From a virus, in the IMG/VR virus record IMGVR_UViG_3300025237_000001, positions 62,001 to 126,000 of that record: a stretch of 64,000 bases of DNA; one strand, given 5' to 3'. The notes below the pieces were generated by a model. That model saw only the letters and a list, made by a program, of their open reading frames with translations, did no database searches and was not told the origin of the DNA. Below, one piece after another: positions 40,788 through 49,905 of this stretch. A program made the translations under genes and the position numbers. Positions within the stretch are counted from its first letter, which is position 1. Each line of letters begins with the position of its first letter.

Positions 40788-41897
40788 ATGGAAAATAAAC
40801 CACAAGTATTCGCATCTCCAAAGATGTCAGAAGCCATGAAAGAGGCTAATTCAATGGGTGATAAAATTGCCGCACAAGCTAATTTAGAAGATGGCGCAAT
40901 TATAAAAGAAAAAGGTAATGGTGAATTATCTGCTCAAGAACAAATGAATAAGGATAGTCTTGATAACTTAGAAGCGCAGTTAAAAGCGAGAGATGAGTTG
41001 ATTGCAAAAAAGAAAGCCGAAGCACAAGGTGTTGAGGTTGAATCTGTAATTCCTAACACTCCACTCGTAACTTACGCACAACCCGATACAAAATCACATG
41101 AAAAATTAGATTTTGATGATGATGAGAAATACGAGGCTTTAAGTAGACCTCAGATGAACGCACCTTATGACGTAATTAAATTACCAAGTGAAGGGTTATT
41201 ATATAAAAATTGTAAAAGTGCTTTAAAAGTAGCTTATTTGAACGCTACGGATGAAAATATCATCACTAACCCTAACCTTTTAAAATCAGGTAAGTTTCTA
41301 GAAGTATTAATCAATAGAAAAATATTAGACACTAACATTAGATATAAAGATTTACATGTTGGTGATAGAAATGCAATCATGATTTGGTTACGTTCTACTG
41401 GATTTGGTGCGATGTACAAAATTAGACTAGCCGACCCAGAAAACGATTATAAAGAATTCGAAACTGAAGTTGATTTATCTAAGTTACCAATAAAACATTT
41501 ATCCGAAAAACCTGATGAGAACGGTCACTTTACATTTAAACTACCTCTTGCTGAGAAAACGATAACATATAAATTGTTAACCGTTGGCGATGTAGATGAC
41601 ATTGAAAATCATGTTGAGAAGATTAGTGATGAAGTTGGACCTGAATTTGTTGATACTTCAACATATACACTTAAAAAACAAGTTGTAGCTGTTGATGGAG
41701 ATTATGATTCTGAAGTTGTTAAAAACTTTGTGGATTTAGGAATGAGATTAGGTGATGTGAGAGCATTTAGAAAGCATATAAATGAAGTTGAGTCAGGAAT
41801 TGATATGGCTATAACAGTCGAGACTCAGGGGGGTGGGTCTCTTGATACATTTCTTCCCCTTAACATCACATTTTTTTGGCCTGACCTTGGAGTATAA
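40788..41897 (+). CDS. gp26-like tail/baseplate assembly protein (tail chaperone, short form)
   Basis: In this 369-residue protein, residues 1-115 are a charged, helical, poorly conserved extension. From about 122 it follows the T4 baseplate gp26-type pattern: PYDVIKLPSEGLLYKN, VAYLNATDENIITNPNLLKS GKFLEVLINRKIL, DLHVGDRNAIMIWLRSTGFG, then a beta module (ENGHFTFKLPLAEKTITYKL LTVGDVDDIE) and FLPLNITFFWPDLGV at the end. In T4 the gp26 family is needed for hub assembly. In siphophages the equivalent position (between tube and tape measure) holds chaperones with a frameshift. The last codons contain a run of seven T (41871-41877) beyond which an overlapping frame continues. Confidence 0.75.
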   Translation: MENKPQVFASPKMSEAMKEANSMGDKIAAQANLEDGAIIKEKGNGELSAQEQMNKDSLDNLEAQLKARDELIAKKKAEAQGVEVESVIPNTPLVTYAQPDTKSHEKLDFDDDEKYEALSRPQMNAPYDVIKLPSEGLLYKNCKSALKVAYLNATDENIITNPNLLKSGKFLEVLINRKILDTNIRYKDLHVGDRNAIMIWLRSTGFGAMYKIRLADPENDYKEFETEVDLSKLPIKHLSEKPDENGHFTFKLPLAEKTITYKLLTVGDVDDIENHVEKISDEVGPEFVDTSTYTLKKQVVAVDGDYDSEVVKNFVDLGMRLGDVRAFRKHINEVESGIDMAITVETQGGGSLDTFLPLNITFFWPDLGV

Positions 41898-42105
41898 GAG
41901 GTATTTGTTAGAGGAAGTATATATTTGTAGAAAACATCTTGGATTTACATATAGCGATATAATGAATATGCCAACTTATGAAAGGAGATTCTTTTTAGTT
42001 ACATTACAAAATGAAGTTATTGACGCAGAAGAGAAACGTACTACTGGTAGTACCGTTACGAAAACTGGAAAACATACTCAAACTAGAAAATTCTCACCAA
42101 AATAA
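41833..42105 (+). CDS. gp51-like downstream part of tail chaperone, probably made by +1/-2 frameshift
   Basis: This frame overlaps the end of the gp26-like gene and continues LEYKRYLLEEVYICRKHLGF TYSDIMNMPTYERRFFLVTL QNEV, the L-x-E-x-x-x-x-x-x-x-x-G-x-x-x-x-D-I-x-x-M-P-x-x-x-R pattern of the short tail-assembly proteins coded after gp26 in T4-type phages. It has no ATG before MNMPTYERRF; the only early start codon is GTG at 41833, inside the other gene. The T7 run at 41871-41877 is read ttt-ttt-tgg in the first frame and ttt-ttt-ggc here, so a +1 (or -2) slip would fuse the two proteins. The exact N-terminus is therefore uncertain. Confidence 0.65.
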   Translation: MGLLIHFFPLTSHFFGLTLEYKRYLLEEVYICRKHLGFTYSDIMNMPTYERRFFLVTLQNEVIDAEEKRTTGSTVTKTGKHTQTRKFSPK

Positions 42106-42108
42106 TAA

Positions 42109-42134
42109 AAAACCTCTATTTATAGGGGTTTTTT
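42109..42134 (+). terminator. Intrinsic terminator after tail chaperone
   Basis: AAAACCTCTA (42109-42118) pairs with TATAGGGG TTTT-type sequence to 42132 (one G-U), 4-base loop, then a T-run. A late promoter follows 11 bases later. Confidence 0.75.
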
Positions 42135-42144
42135 ATTTATTAGA

Positions 42145-42152
42145 TATTTATA
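42145..42152 (+). promoter_or_regulatory. Late promoter element TATTTATA
   Basis: TATTTATA, 15 bases before the ATG at 42168. Confidence 0.65.
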
Positions 42153-42167
42153 TAAAAACAATTAGTT

Positions 42168-43367
42168 ATGAATGATATAACATACGCAAATGAAATTATG
42201 AATTCACTTCTTATGGAAGCTGAATTAAAAGATAGTTTCGCTGAATTTGCTGAAGAGTCAATTATTAGGTTAGTTTTATCGAATGGTTCAGAAGAAACTT
42301 TTGAGGTCACTGAAAATCTTGCTGGTAGAATTGAAATGGTCGATAGAAAGAGTAAGATTAAATATACTTTTACCAAAGACGCAATAAATGATGGTACGAT
42401 GACATTACATAAAGTTGATTCATCTAAACCTAATTCTGAAGGTGCGAAGATAACTCTTAAATTAAAAGAGTTTATGACTAGTAAAAAAAATGGTGAATTA
42501 GTAAGTGTTGATATTGTTGACGATGAGATACATGAAAGACTTGGTGAGATTAATTCTCAATTGAAAAGTGCTTCGAAGGGTGATATTCTTTATATTTCAA
42601 CCGAAGAAAAGAATTCAAAGGGTGATATTGTAAATACTATTTTACTAAAGATTGTTGAATCTGAAGTGGAAATGTTAACTTGTGTTTTAGAAGGTATTGA
42701 ATCTGAGAATGATGGTGGTGAAACAAATAGTTATGCCATGGATAAATTAGTTAAAGTATTTAAGATGCATAACATTTATATTCGTAGTAATAATTTAGTT
42801 AAAATAGTTGACGGTTCTTTAACGTTAACATTAACGGTAGGTAAAAAACCTTTTGATATTCAAAATATAATATTCATTGAAACTCATCCGAATGAAGATA
42901 GTGATATTGATGTAGAAGATGCTAGAGAATTAGCAAAACAAGAATTTCTTCATCAACACGGAAACTCACCAGAATTTAAACAAGCACTTGCAAAAACTCC
43001 AACTTTTTGGGACACATTTATGGGTGCGACACCAAAAGGTCGTAAAGAAATTGAAAAGATTGTTAATAGAAGTGTAACGGATAATAGTTATTTAACCAAA
43101 GGGAATACAATAACATTTAAATTATTGTCAAATACTATATTCATTGACAGAGACTTTAAATTAACCCAAAATAAAAAAATATATGCTGGTACTATGGAAA
43201 AAAACAATGTTTTAAAACTTGGTACTAGGAGAAGAGGACATTTTGAACTTCAAATTACTAAAGAAGTGAGTCCGTCAATATACAACGTTAAAATAAGATT
43301 CTGTAACAAAGATTTAAATTGTGAATCTCAAGGTGAAGGTACAATAAAAGTGATAAGAAATGGCTAA
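42168..43367 (+). CDS. Putative tail/baseplate protein upstream of tape measure
   Basis: This 399-residue acidic protein has beta-rich regions in the N-terminal third (ESIIRLVLSNGSEETFEVTE, SKIKYTFTKDAINDGTMTLH) and the C-terminal third (NTITFKLLSNTIFIDRDFKL, HFELQITKEVSPSIYNVKIR). In between is a helical part with FLHQHGNSPEFKQALAKTPT FWDTFMG. I recognise no family; T4 has gp27/gp28-type hub genes in a comparable place but no clear match is visible. Its end overlaps the tape-measure start by 8 bases, so the two are probably translationally coupled. The N-terminal MNDITYANEIMNSLLMEAEL is a predicted helix. Confidence 0.5.
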   Translation: MNDITYANEIMNSLLMEAELKDSFAEFAEESIIRLVLSNGSEETFEVTENLAGRIEMVDRKSKIKYTFTKDAINDGTMTLHKVDSSKPNSEGAKITLKLKEFMTSKKNGELVSVDIVDDEIHERLGEINSQLKSASKGDILYISTEEKNSKGDIVNTILLKIVESEVEMLTCVLEGIESENDGGETNSYAMDKLVKVFKMHNIYIRSNNLVKIVDGSLTLTLTVGKKPFDIQNIIFIETHPNEDSDIDVEDARELAKQEFLHQHGNSPEFKQALAKTPTFWDTFMGATPKGRKEIEKIVNRSVTDNSYLTKGNTITFKLLSNTIFIDRDFKLTQNKKIYAGTMEKNNVLKLGTRRRGHFELQITKEVSPSIYNVKIRFCNKDLNCESQGEGTIKVIRNG

Positions 43368-45954
43368 GAAAAATAATTCTTCAAATAAAAAATTATCGGA
43401 CCACGAAATAAAGGTTGATTTAATCCGTGAGGCTTCACAAAGCTTAAAGGATTATAATAAACTTTTACAAGAAACTAGGGAGTTGGAAATTAATATTCAA
43501 CACCAGAAAATTCAACGTGATAAAATCAAAGCTATATTAGCTGAAAATAAATTAAAAGCTATTGGTTTAGGGTTATCACAAGCTCAAGTTGATGTATATC
43601 AAGATGAATTAGATGAAATAGAAAAAATTATTAAAGTTGGTGAGAAGTATAATAAAATTCAAAGAGAAGCTGTTAGTGAAGTTAAATTATTAGCCCTTTC
43701 TTGGAAAGAAGCTGGGAGACAAGTTAAGAATTTAGGAAAATACATTTACCAACAAGGTCCTTGGTTATTAGAACAACAAAAAGCCGTTAAAGGAACCGAG
43801 CTTTCAATGGGTATTCTTTCTAATCAAGCAAAAGGTTTTAGAAATAATATTTACAAAAGTTCATTAACAACAACCCAAATGGGTGTTGATACCAAAGACT
43901 TAGCTAAATTACATGGTACTTATTCAGATAAAATAGGACGTAGTGTTCAATTATCTGAGGAACAAATGGAATCTATGGCTGAATTAGCTAAAGGTACTGT
44001 TTTAGGTATTGAGGGTGCCGCAGAATTTGCTGCTGAGATGGAACACTTCAACGTATCAGTTAAGGGAAGTACCGCATTGGTTGAAGGTATGCTTAAACAA
44101 TCCCATAAAATGGGTGTTAATAGTGGTAAGGTAATTAAAAATGTTCAAAAGAACATTAAAATGCTCCACAAATACAATTTTAAGGATGGTGTTAAAGGTT
44201 TAACCAAAATGGCAGCTCTAGCTACCAAATTTAAATTTGAGATGGAATCAATAGCTGGTTTCGCTGATAATTTAATGACACCTGAAGGTGCTGTAGAAGC
44301 GGCTTCTAAATTACAAGTATTAGGTGGTGCGTGGGCTAAAATGGGTGACCCGTTTGAACTTATGTATAGAAGTAGAAATGATTTAACTGGTTTAACCGAA
44401 GATATTCTTGACGCTACAACTGCAACAGCTAGATTTGATAAAGATAGTGGGGAGATTACTATTGACCCAATGGAATTACATAGATTACGTGAGGTAGCTA
44501 AGGTAACTGGAATTAGTGCTGAAGAACTTAGTAAAATGGCTAAAGCAAAAGCGAGGTTCAACGCCATTACTAGTAATGTATCAAGTGCTTTTAGTGAAGA
44601 AGATAAACAATATATTGAAGGTTTAGCCACTTGGGACGATAAAAAGAAAGAGTTTGTAATTACAACTCAAGTAGGTGATGAAAGTGTAACTGAAAGTGTT
44701 AACGCTCTTAGACAAATAACACCTCAAATTATTAAATCTCAAGTAGATTTCCAACAAACACTTAAGAAAAATGCTACTCAAGCAATGACTTTTGCTGATA
44801 AATGGGAAGGTCTAGAAAATATGTTTAAATCCATGTTATTACCTGGTTTCGAATCCTTCGCAAAAGCAATGGAAGATACTATTGGAGACTTTCACGCATG
44901 GGCTAGTGACGCTAAACTTACTGAAAATTTAATAGATTTTGGTAAAAGTGTTGGTGAATTAGCTGGTAGTATAGTTAAATTTGCAGCTAATAACCCTTTT
45001 ACCGCTGGAATATTAGCATTGGTTGGTTCAGCTGCTGTATGGGTAGCCAGAGGTATGCAATTAGGTATGGGGTTCAATATGACAGCTAGTAAAATGGGTC
45101 TTGGTGGAGGCGGTGGTATGAACAAAGGTGGTATGTTTAAAAATGGTGCATTTAACTTAGGTAAAAATGGTTCAATGGCAATGGGTAAAAATGGTGGAAG
45201 ATTAGGTATGCTCGGTAAAATGGGTAGAGCTGGTCGTTCTGGTATGGGTATTGGTGCTGGTGTTATCGGTGGTGTAGCCGCTGGTTATGATGAATGGAGT
45301 GAAAACTCAGCCGCTGGAATGGATAATGGTGAAAATGCTAGTAGAACTGCTATGCGTGGAATTGGTGGTGGTCTTGGTGGTTGGGGTGGTGCCGCTGCTG
45401 GTGCTGCAATAGGTTCAGTTATACCAGTGATTGGAACTCTAGTTGGTGGAATTATTGGTGGTGCTCTTGGTGCTTGGGGTGGTAGTGAAATTGGTGATGT
45501 TGCTGGTGATTTTTCTCATGGTAAATCTGGAAGGAAATTGAATGATTTTATTTCAAGAGGTGGTGAAAGTCCTGTACCATTTAGTAAAGATGATACAGTA
45601 CTTGGGGCTAAGAAAGGTGGTCCGATTGATAATCTTTTAAATCAAAGTATGCCAGGTGATAATGACAGTAGTTTTAACACTAAAGCTATATTATCATCTA
45701 ATATTGGAAAAGCTTCTAGAGGTAATGCGATTGAAGAAGGAAAGTCTGTTATCCCTACTACACAAAAGGTTTCGGTTGAATTTAAACAACCTTTACGAGT
45801 TGAAGGTACACTAACTTTAGAGTCTAATGGACAAGAAATTAAATTAGATTTAAATGACCCAATATTGATGAGAGAGTTAAGTAAAGAAATGCAAATACAA
45901 TTAACTAAAGCGATTGGTGGTGGTAAGACTGCATCTACTCCTAACGCTGTATAA
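43360..45954 (+). CDS. Tail tape measure protein (gp29-like in role)
   Basis: This 864-residue protein has the hallmarks of a tape measure. The N-terminal ~130 residues are coiled coil (QSLKDYNKLLQETRELEINI, AQVDVYQDELDEIEKIIKVG); the middle is long and helical. Hydrophobic segments lie at about 545-570 (NPFTAGILALVGSAAVWVAR) and 675-705 (a glycine-zipper run with GAAIGSVIPVIGTLVGGIIG). The loops between are Gly/Met-rich. The hydrophobic/glycine-zipper parts may form or enter a membrane channel during DNA injection. It is the second-longest tail gene and lies after the chaperone pair and the 42168 gene, the classic order. No lytic domain is visible in it. Confidence 0.85.
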   Translation: MAKKNNSSNKKLSDHEIKVDLIREASQSLKDYNKLLQETRELEINIQHQKIQRDKIKAILAENKLKAIGLGLSQAQVDVYQDELDEIEKIIKVGEKYNKIQREAVSEVKLLALSWKEAGRQVKNLGKYIYQQGPWLLEQQKAVKGTELSMGILSNQAKGFRNNIYKSSLTTTQMGVDTKDLAKLHGTYSDKIGRSVQLSEEQMESMAELAKGTVLGIEGAAEFAAEMEHFNVSVKGSTALVEGMLKQSHKMGVNSGKVIKNVQKNIKMLHKYNFKDGVKGLTKMAALATKFKFEMESIAGFADNLMTPEGAVEAASKLQVLGGAWAKMGDPFELMYRSRNDLTGLTEDILDATTATARFDKDSGEITIDPMELHRLREVAKVTGISAEELSKMAKAKARFNAITSNVSSAFSEEDKQYIEGLATWDDKKKEFVITTQVGDESVTESVNALRQITPQIIKSQVDFQQTLKKNATQAMTFADKWEGLENMFKSMLLPGFESFAKAMEDTIGDFHAWASDAKLTENLIDFGKSVGELAGSIVKFAANNPFTAGILALVGSAAVWVARGMQLGMGFNMTASKMGLGGGGGMNKGGMFKNGAFNLGKNGSMAMGKNGGRLGMLGKMGRAGRSGMGIGAGVIGGVAAGYDEWSENSAAGMDNGENASRTAMRGIGGGLGGWGGAAAGAAIGSVIPVIGTLVGGIIGGALGAWGGSEIGDVAGDFSHGKSGRKLNDFISRGGESPVPFSKDDTVLGAKKGGPIDNLLNQSMPGDNDSSFNTKAILSSNIGKASRGNAIEEGKSVIPTTQKVSVEFKQPLRVEGTLTLESNGQEIKLDLNDPILMRELSKEMQIQLTKAIGGGKTASTPNAV

Positions 45955-45995
45955 TAAATAACTCTTGAAACCCCTATAAAATAAGGGTAATTGAA

Positions 45996-46019
45996 GATTT
46001 ATTAAAAATAAATCAATTT
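45996..46019 (+). terminator. Weak terminator after tape measure gene
   Basis: GATTTATT (45996-46003) pairs with AATAAATC (46007-46014) across an AAA loop, followed by AATTTTT. A/T-only stem, so weak. The rest of the 240-base gap (45955-46194) holds no gene. It contains short TAATAAC repeats and a 10-base inverted repeat TAAATTTTAA / TTAAAATTTA at 46140-46160 just before the late promoter. Confidence 0.4.
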
Positions 46020-46172
46020 TTACTTGCATTTTCTTTAAATATTTTGTTTTTTTTATATTATTAATAGAACTTAATAACTAATAACTAATAAGAATAATAT
46101 ATATAATTAATACTACTATTATACTAATATTGCGTAATTTAAATTTTAAGTTAAAATTTACTTCAATAGCAA

Positions 46173-46180
46173 TATTTATA
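46173..46180 (+). promoter_or_regulatory. Late promoter element TATTTATA
   Basis: TATTTATA, 14 bases before the ATG at 46195; it probably drives the baseplate genes to 55054. Confidence 0.65.
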
Positions 46181-46194
46181 ATAAAAGAAAAGCT

Positions 46195-49100
46195 ATGGCT
46201 AATTCAATAAATGATGATTCACCCGAAATAAGAGATTCCTTATTAAGTAAAAACTTAATATTATCTGACACAGTGACAGATAATAGTTTAAGTGGAATAG
46301 CTAATGGATTAGGTTTACCTTCAAGCAACACATTACTTACTCACGTACCAGCCTCCGAAAATTTAGAGGTAACTGGTGAAGATGTACGTAGTGGTCTAGT
46401 AAGTAGAAATAGATATACTTCAACCGAAGATATGGTTTCTGCAACTATAATAGATAATAACTTCAATTATGACCAACAAGACGGTGGGTATATCACAGAA
46501 AACAATGAATTAAATTTTGGTGGTGCTGGCACTTCAGGATTAGATACACTTGACGCAATCACATCTCAACAAGGATTTGGATTAGATGGTGGTGGTTTAT
46601 ACCCACAAGGGGATATTAGAACTACTGTCGCTGGTAGGGTTTTAGGAGCCACTGGAGCTATTAATGATACTCCATTGGGGATTATTGGTGGTGAACAATT
46701 ATTATTAGCTCTAGGACAAAGAGCCACTTTCAATGCACAAAGAGAATTATTTGGTCAAGTTAATCTTAGTCCGTTTAGTTTATTGAGTGGTTCGGATTTT
46801 ATAGTACCTGACAATAGTATTACCGTAAGAAGCACAACTTTAGGTAGAATCGGGGATATCGCTTTAGATGTCACTGGATTTAATCTACCAATTCAAATTA
46901 TTGACGATGAAGCTTCAATCGAAAACCAAGATAGTATCGAAAGAAACAATGCGTTAATTAGATATACAGGCAAAGGGCAATTAATGCGTCTTTTCGATAA
47001 TTTAAATCAAAATAAATATAAACCTAATTATGTATCTGATGGCTCAGGTAGAAGTAAATTAGGTGTTAATCCAGAAGTTACTGAATATAGCCCAATAAGT
47101 AGTGGAACAACATTAGCTGAAAGAACTCAAACCGAACTTGGTATTGGTCTTAGTGAATTTGATGGTTCCGATAAAATATGGGACCCAAATGTGTTCCTTA
47201 GTGAATCAGGAACTTTGTTAGCTAAAACCAAAGAAATGTTCAATGATAGGATTAGTTACATGGTTCATTTTGGTGAACAAGGAACTCCAAGTGTTGATTT
47301 TTCACAATTAAATACACCTTCAGGTGGTAAATTATCTAAGGGTAGTGGTGTTTTAAGTGAAGCTTTCTTGAAAGAAGGTGATAAAGAAAATGTGTTTTGT
47401 AGAACTTGGACTTCAACGAAGACTTACTCTACCGTAGCAGATTTACAAAAAAATACAGGGTTATATAATTATAAAAATAAAATCAGACAGGATATTGAAG
47501 ATTCTGTATTGGGTGATAATGGATTTGTTAAAATATCTCCATATAAAGTACCTCAAGGTGAAGAAGATTCATATGATGCTAAGAAATTCATGTTTTCAAT
47601 TGAAAACCTTGCGTGGAATGATGATTTAATTAACTTACCAAAATTTGAAATTGGTAATGGTGACCCACAAACGGGTACCAAAGGAAGAATTATGTGGTTT
47701 CCACCATACGATATTAAATTCACTGATACAACATCGGTAGATTGGGATACAACTAAATTTATTGGTAGAGGTGAACCTATCTATACGTACAATTCTACTG
47801 AAAGAAGTGGAACTTTATCTTTCAAGGTGATTATAGATTACCCTGATTATATGAACGATAGTAAGATTAATACAAATGAGTTAATGTCTAGTTTGGCAGC
47901 TGGTTGTTTGGATTATAACAAATATTTCTCAACGAATGAAGAAAGAATGTTACAAGAGGAAATTAATAAAGATATTGTTACACCTAAAACAACTATAGGA
48001 ACTCAAGTTGTGAAGTATGATAATTTCAAATTCTTTTTTGATAATGATATTTCTATAATAGATTCAGGATATGAAACAATTGGTTTAAATGCGGATTGGC
48101 AAGGTCCTACATTTATTAGTGATTTGAAAAATCTATTTACACAAAATAAAGGAATTAAAGTTAAATTAAGTGGTTACGCTAGTAAACGTGGTAATACAAC
48201 AACAAATAAAATATTAAGTGATGATAGAATTACCTCAGTTAAAGCGTGGTTTGATACTAATATTGGAAGTGATTTAACATTCGGTGCAACTACTTCAGAA
48301 GGTGATACCAAAGCAGACCAAGCAATCGATGCAGATATTAATGCGGTAAGTGTTAAAAAAGAGAGATTTGTACTTGTGGATTTTGTATATAACCCTAGTA
48401 CTGATGAACAAGTAACTAATACAACTGATGTTAAAAAAGAAACAACTAATAATGAAAAGGAAGTTTTAGAAAAAGTTAAAAGAAGATTCCATAGAGAAGA
48501 CCAATATTTTGAAGAATTAAAGAAGAGTGATGTTAATAGTGATAAAATCATTTATGATAATATTAGGGAAAAGATTAAATTCTTTCACCCAGCGTTCCAT
48601 TCAACTACACCTGAAGGTTTTAACTCTAGATTAACATTTTTACACCAATGTACTAGACAAGGTTCTACAAAACTTAATAATAAAAGTTTTAATCTAGCGT
48701 TTGGTTCACCACCAGTATGTATACTTAGGATTGGTGATTTTTATAACACTAAAATAATTATAAATAATCTAGGTATTAATTACGAACCTCTAGTTTGGGA
48801 TTTAAACCCAGAAGGTGTTGGAGTCCAACCAATGATTGCAAATGTTGAAATAGCATTCAAATTTATAGGTGGTAGTGCATTAAATGGTCCAATTAATAAA
48901 TTACAAAATGCGGTATCATTTAATTACTTTGCAAATACAGGTGTTTATGACCCTAGAGCTGATAGGTTGGTTAGAAAAGATAATATTGACCCTGAAAATC
49001 CAGATGATTCAATATATGAATTTTCAGGTGGAGAAAAAGAATTTGGCGCAAAGGTTGACAGTGATACTGTTCAACCTAATAATAAACAAGCAAGTGATTT

Positions 49101-49581
49101 AGGGGTTCCTAATGATGCTAATGTAGTTGCGGAAAATGAAGCTCAAAAACAAGAAGAGGTGCTTTATGATGATAAATCAGAAGTTTCTAATATATCAGTT
49201 GTAGGTCATGACAGTTATGTTGCAGACCAAGATTACTTATATGTTGATTTCTCATACACACATAAGTCAACATCAATTTATAAATTAGAGAATTCTAATA
49301 GAGGTAATATATCATTAACTTCAAGTAGTGACCCAACATTGAATATTCAATTAGGTTATGTTCTTGCAGACCCAAATGATGCGACTAGTTTTATATTTGG
49401 GAGTTCAGATGGTTTAGAACAAATTATAATTAGTGAGAGTACTGGGACTACAGATTTCACAATATCATTCGTTGATTTCAATAGTGATATAGTATTATTA
49501 ATGAACCAAGTGCTTGCAGCTGGTGATGGGACATTAAAATTGGCTTGGACAAGTGGTTCAAGAAGTAATGTAAATTTTTAA
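46195..49581 (+). CDS. Large baseplate protein with OmpA-like peptidoglycan-binding domain
   Basis: This 1128-residue protein has a low-complexity N-terminal third. Residues about 465-560 (MFSIENLAWNDDLINLPKFE, KGRIMWFPPYDIKFTDTTSV, GRGEPIYTYNSTERSGTLSF KVIIDYP) look like a conserved baseplate adaptor domain. Residues about 615-740 match the OmpA C-terminal fold: FFFDNDISIIDSGY, VKLSGYASKRGNTTTNKILS DDRITSVKAWFD and KERFVLVDF, i.e. G-x-A/T-S-x-x-G-x-x-x-x-N-x-x-L-S-x-x-R. Such domains bind diaminopimelate in Gram-negative peptidoglycan. The C-terminal part (from about 1000) is another beta domain. It is followed after 3 bases by the gp53-like gene, which supports a baseplate location. Confidence 0.72.
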   Translation: MANSINDDSPEIRDSLLSKNLILSDTVTDNSLSGIANGLGLPSSNTLLTHVPASENLEVTGEDVRSGLVSRNRYTSTEDMVSATIIDNNFNYDQQDGGYITENNELNFGGAGTSGLDTLDAITSQQGFGLDGGGLYPQGDIRTTVAGRVLGATGAINDTPLGIIGGEQLLLALGQRATFNAQRELFGQVNLSPFSLLSGSDFIVPDNSITVRSTTLGRIGDIALDVTGFNLPIQIIDDEASIENQDSIERNNALIRYTGKGQLMRLFDNLNQNKYKPNYVSDGSGRSKLGVNPEVTEYSPISSGTTLAERTQTELGIGLSEFDGSDKIWDPNVFLSESGTLLAKTKEMFNDRISYMVHFGEQGTPSVDFSQLNTPSGGKLSKGSGVLSEAFLKEGDKENVFCRTWTSTKTYSTVADLQKNTGLYNYKNKIRQDIEDSVLGDNGFVKISPYKVPQGEEDSYDAKKFMFSIENLAWNDDLINLPKFEIGNGDPQTGTKGRIMWFPPYDIKFTDTTSVDWDTTKFIGRGEPIYTYNSTERSGTLSFKVIIDYPDYMNDSKINTNELMSSLAAGCLDYNKYFSTNEERMLQEEINKDIVTPKTTIGTQVVKYDNFKFFFDNDISIIDSGYETIGLNADWQGPTFISDLKNLFTQNKGIKVKLSGYASKRGNTTTNKILSDDRITSVKAWFDTNIGSDLTFGATTSEGDTKADQAIDADINAVSVKKERFVLVDFVYNPSTDEQVTNTTDVKKETTNNEKEVLEKVKRRFHREDQYFEELKKSDVNSDKIIYDNIREKIKFFHPAFHSTTPEGFNSRLTFLHQCTRQGSTKLNNKSFNLAFGSPPVCILRIGDFYNTKIIINNLGINYEPLVWDLNPEGVGVQPMIANVEIAFKFIGGSALNGPINKLQNAVSFNYFANTGVYDPRADRLVRKDNIDPENPDDSIYEFSGGEKEFGAKVDSDTVQPNNKQASDLGVPNDANVVAENEAQKQEEVLYDDKSEVSNISVVGHDSYVADQDYLYVDFSYTHKSTSIYKLENSNRGNISLTSSSDPTLNIQLGYVLADPNDATSFIFGSSDGLEQIIISESTGTTDFTISFVDFNSDIVLLMNQVLAAGDGTLKLAWTSGSRSNVNF

Positions 49582-49584
49582 GAT

Positions 49585-49905
49585 ATGGCACAAAAATATT
49601 TAGATAGATACAATAGGTTTAAAAGTGATGATAATTACAAACCAGTTCCTGGAATTAAGATATCCGAAAAAAAGAGTGATAAATTCTTGACTTATAAGGG
49701 TGGAAGCACTAGATTTGATATACTTAGTCAAAAATATTATGATTCACCGTATTACGGTTGGTTAATAATGTTGGCTAACCCAGAATTTGGTGGATTAGAA
49801 TTTAATATACCAAATAATAAAACGATAAGAGTACCTTTCCCGTTAACCACTTCTATAAATGATTATATCGAAGAAGTGGATAAATATTTTAGATTATATG
49901 GCTAA
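49585..49905 (+). CDS. gp53-like baseplate wedge protein (LysM-type fold)
   Basis: This 106-residue protein contains FLTYKGGSTRFDILSQKYYDS PYYGWLIMLANPEFGGLEF-type sequence followed by IPNNKTIRVPFP, i.e. the Y-G-D/S-x-x-x-x-D-x-I-S-x-x-x-Y-x-x-x-x-Y-x-W-x-I-x-x-x-N pattern shared by T4 gp53 and LysM-like baseplate proteins. T4 gp53 (196 aa) is longer; here only the LysM-like core is kept. In T4 gp53 joins wedges around the hub. Its stop overlaps the hub gene start by 8 bases. High confidence in family type, moderate in exact T4 equivalence. Confidence 0.78.
   Translation: MAQKYLDRYNRFKSDDNYKPVPGIKISEKKSDKFLTYKGGSTRFDILSQKYYDSPYYGWLIMLANPEFGGLEFNIPNNKTIRVPFPLTTSINDYIEEVDKYFRLYG

Noticed and set aside
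49859-49897. Upstream ATG for the giant hub gene
   Set aside because: It would overlap the gp53-like gene by 47 bases. The ATG at 49898 gives an ordinary 8-base overlap and a start MANSNS like the neighbouring baseplate gene at 46195.
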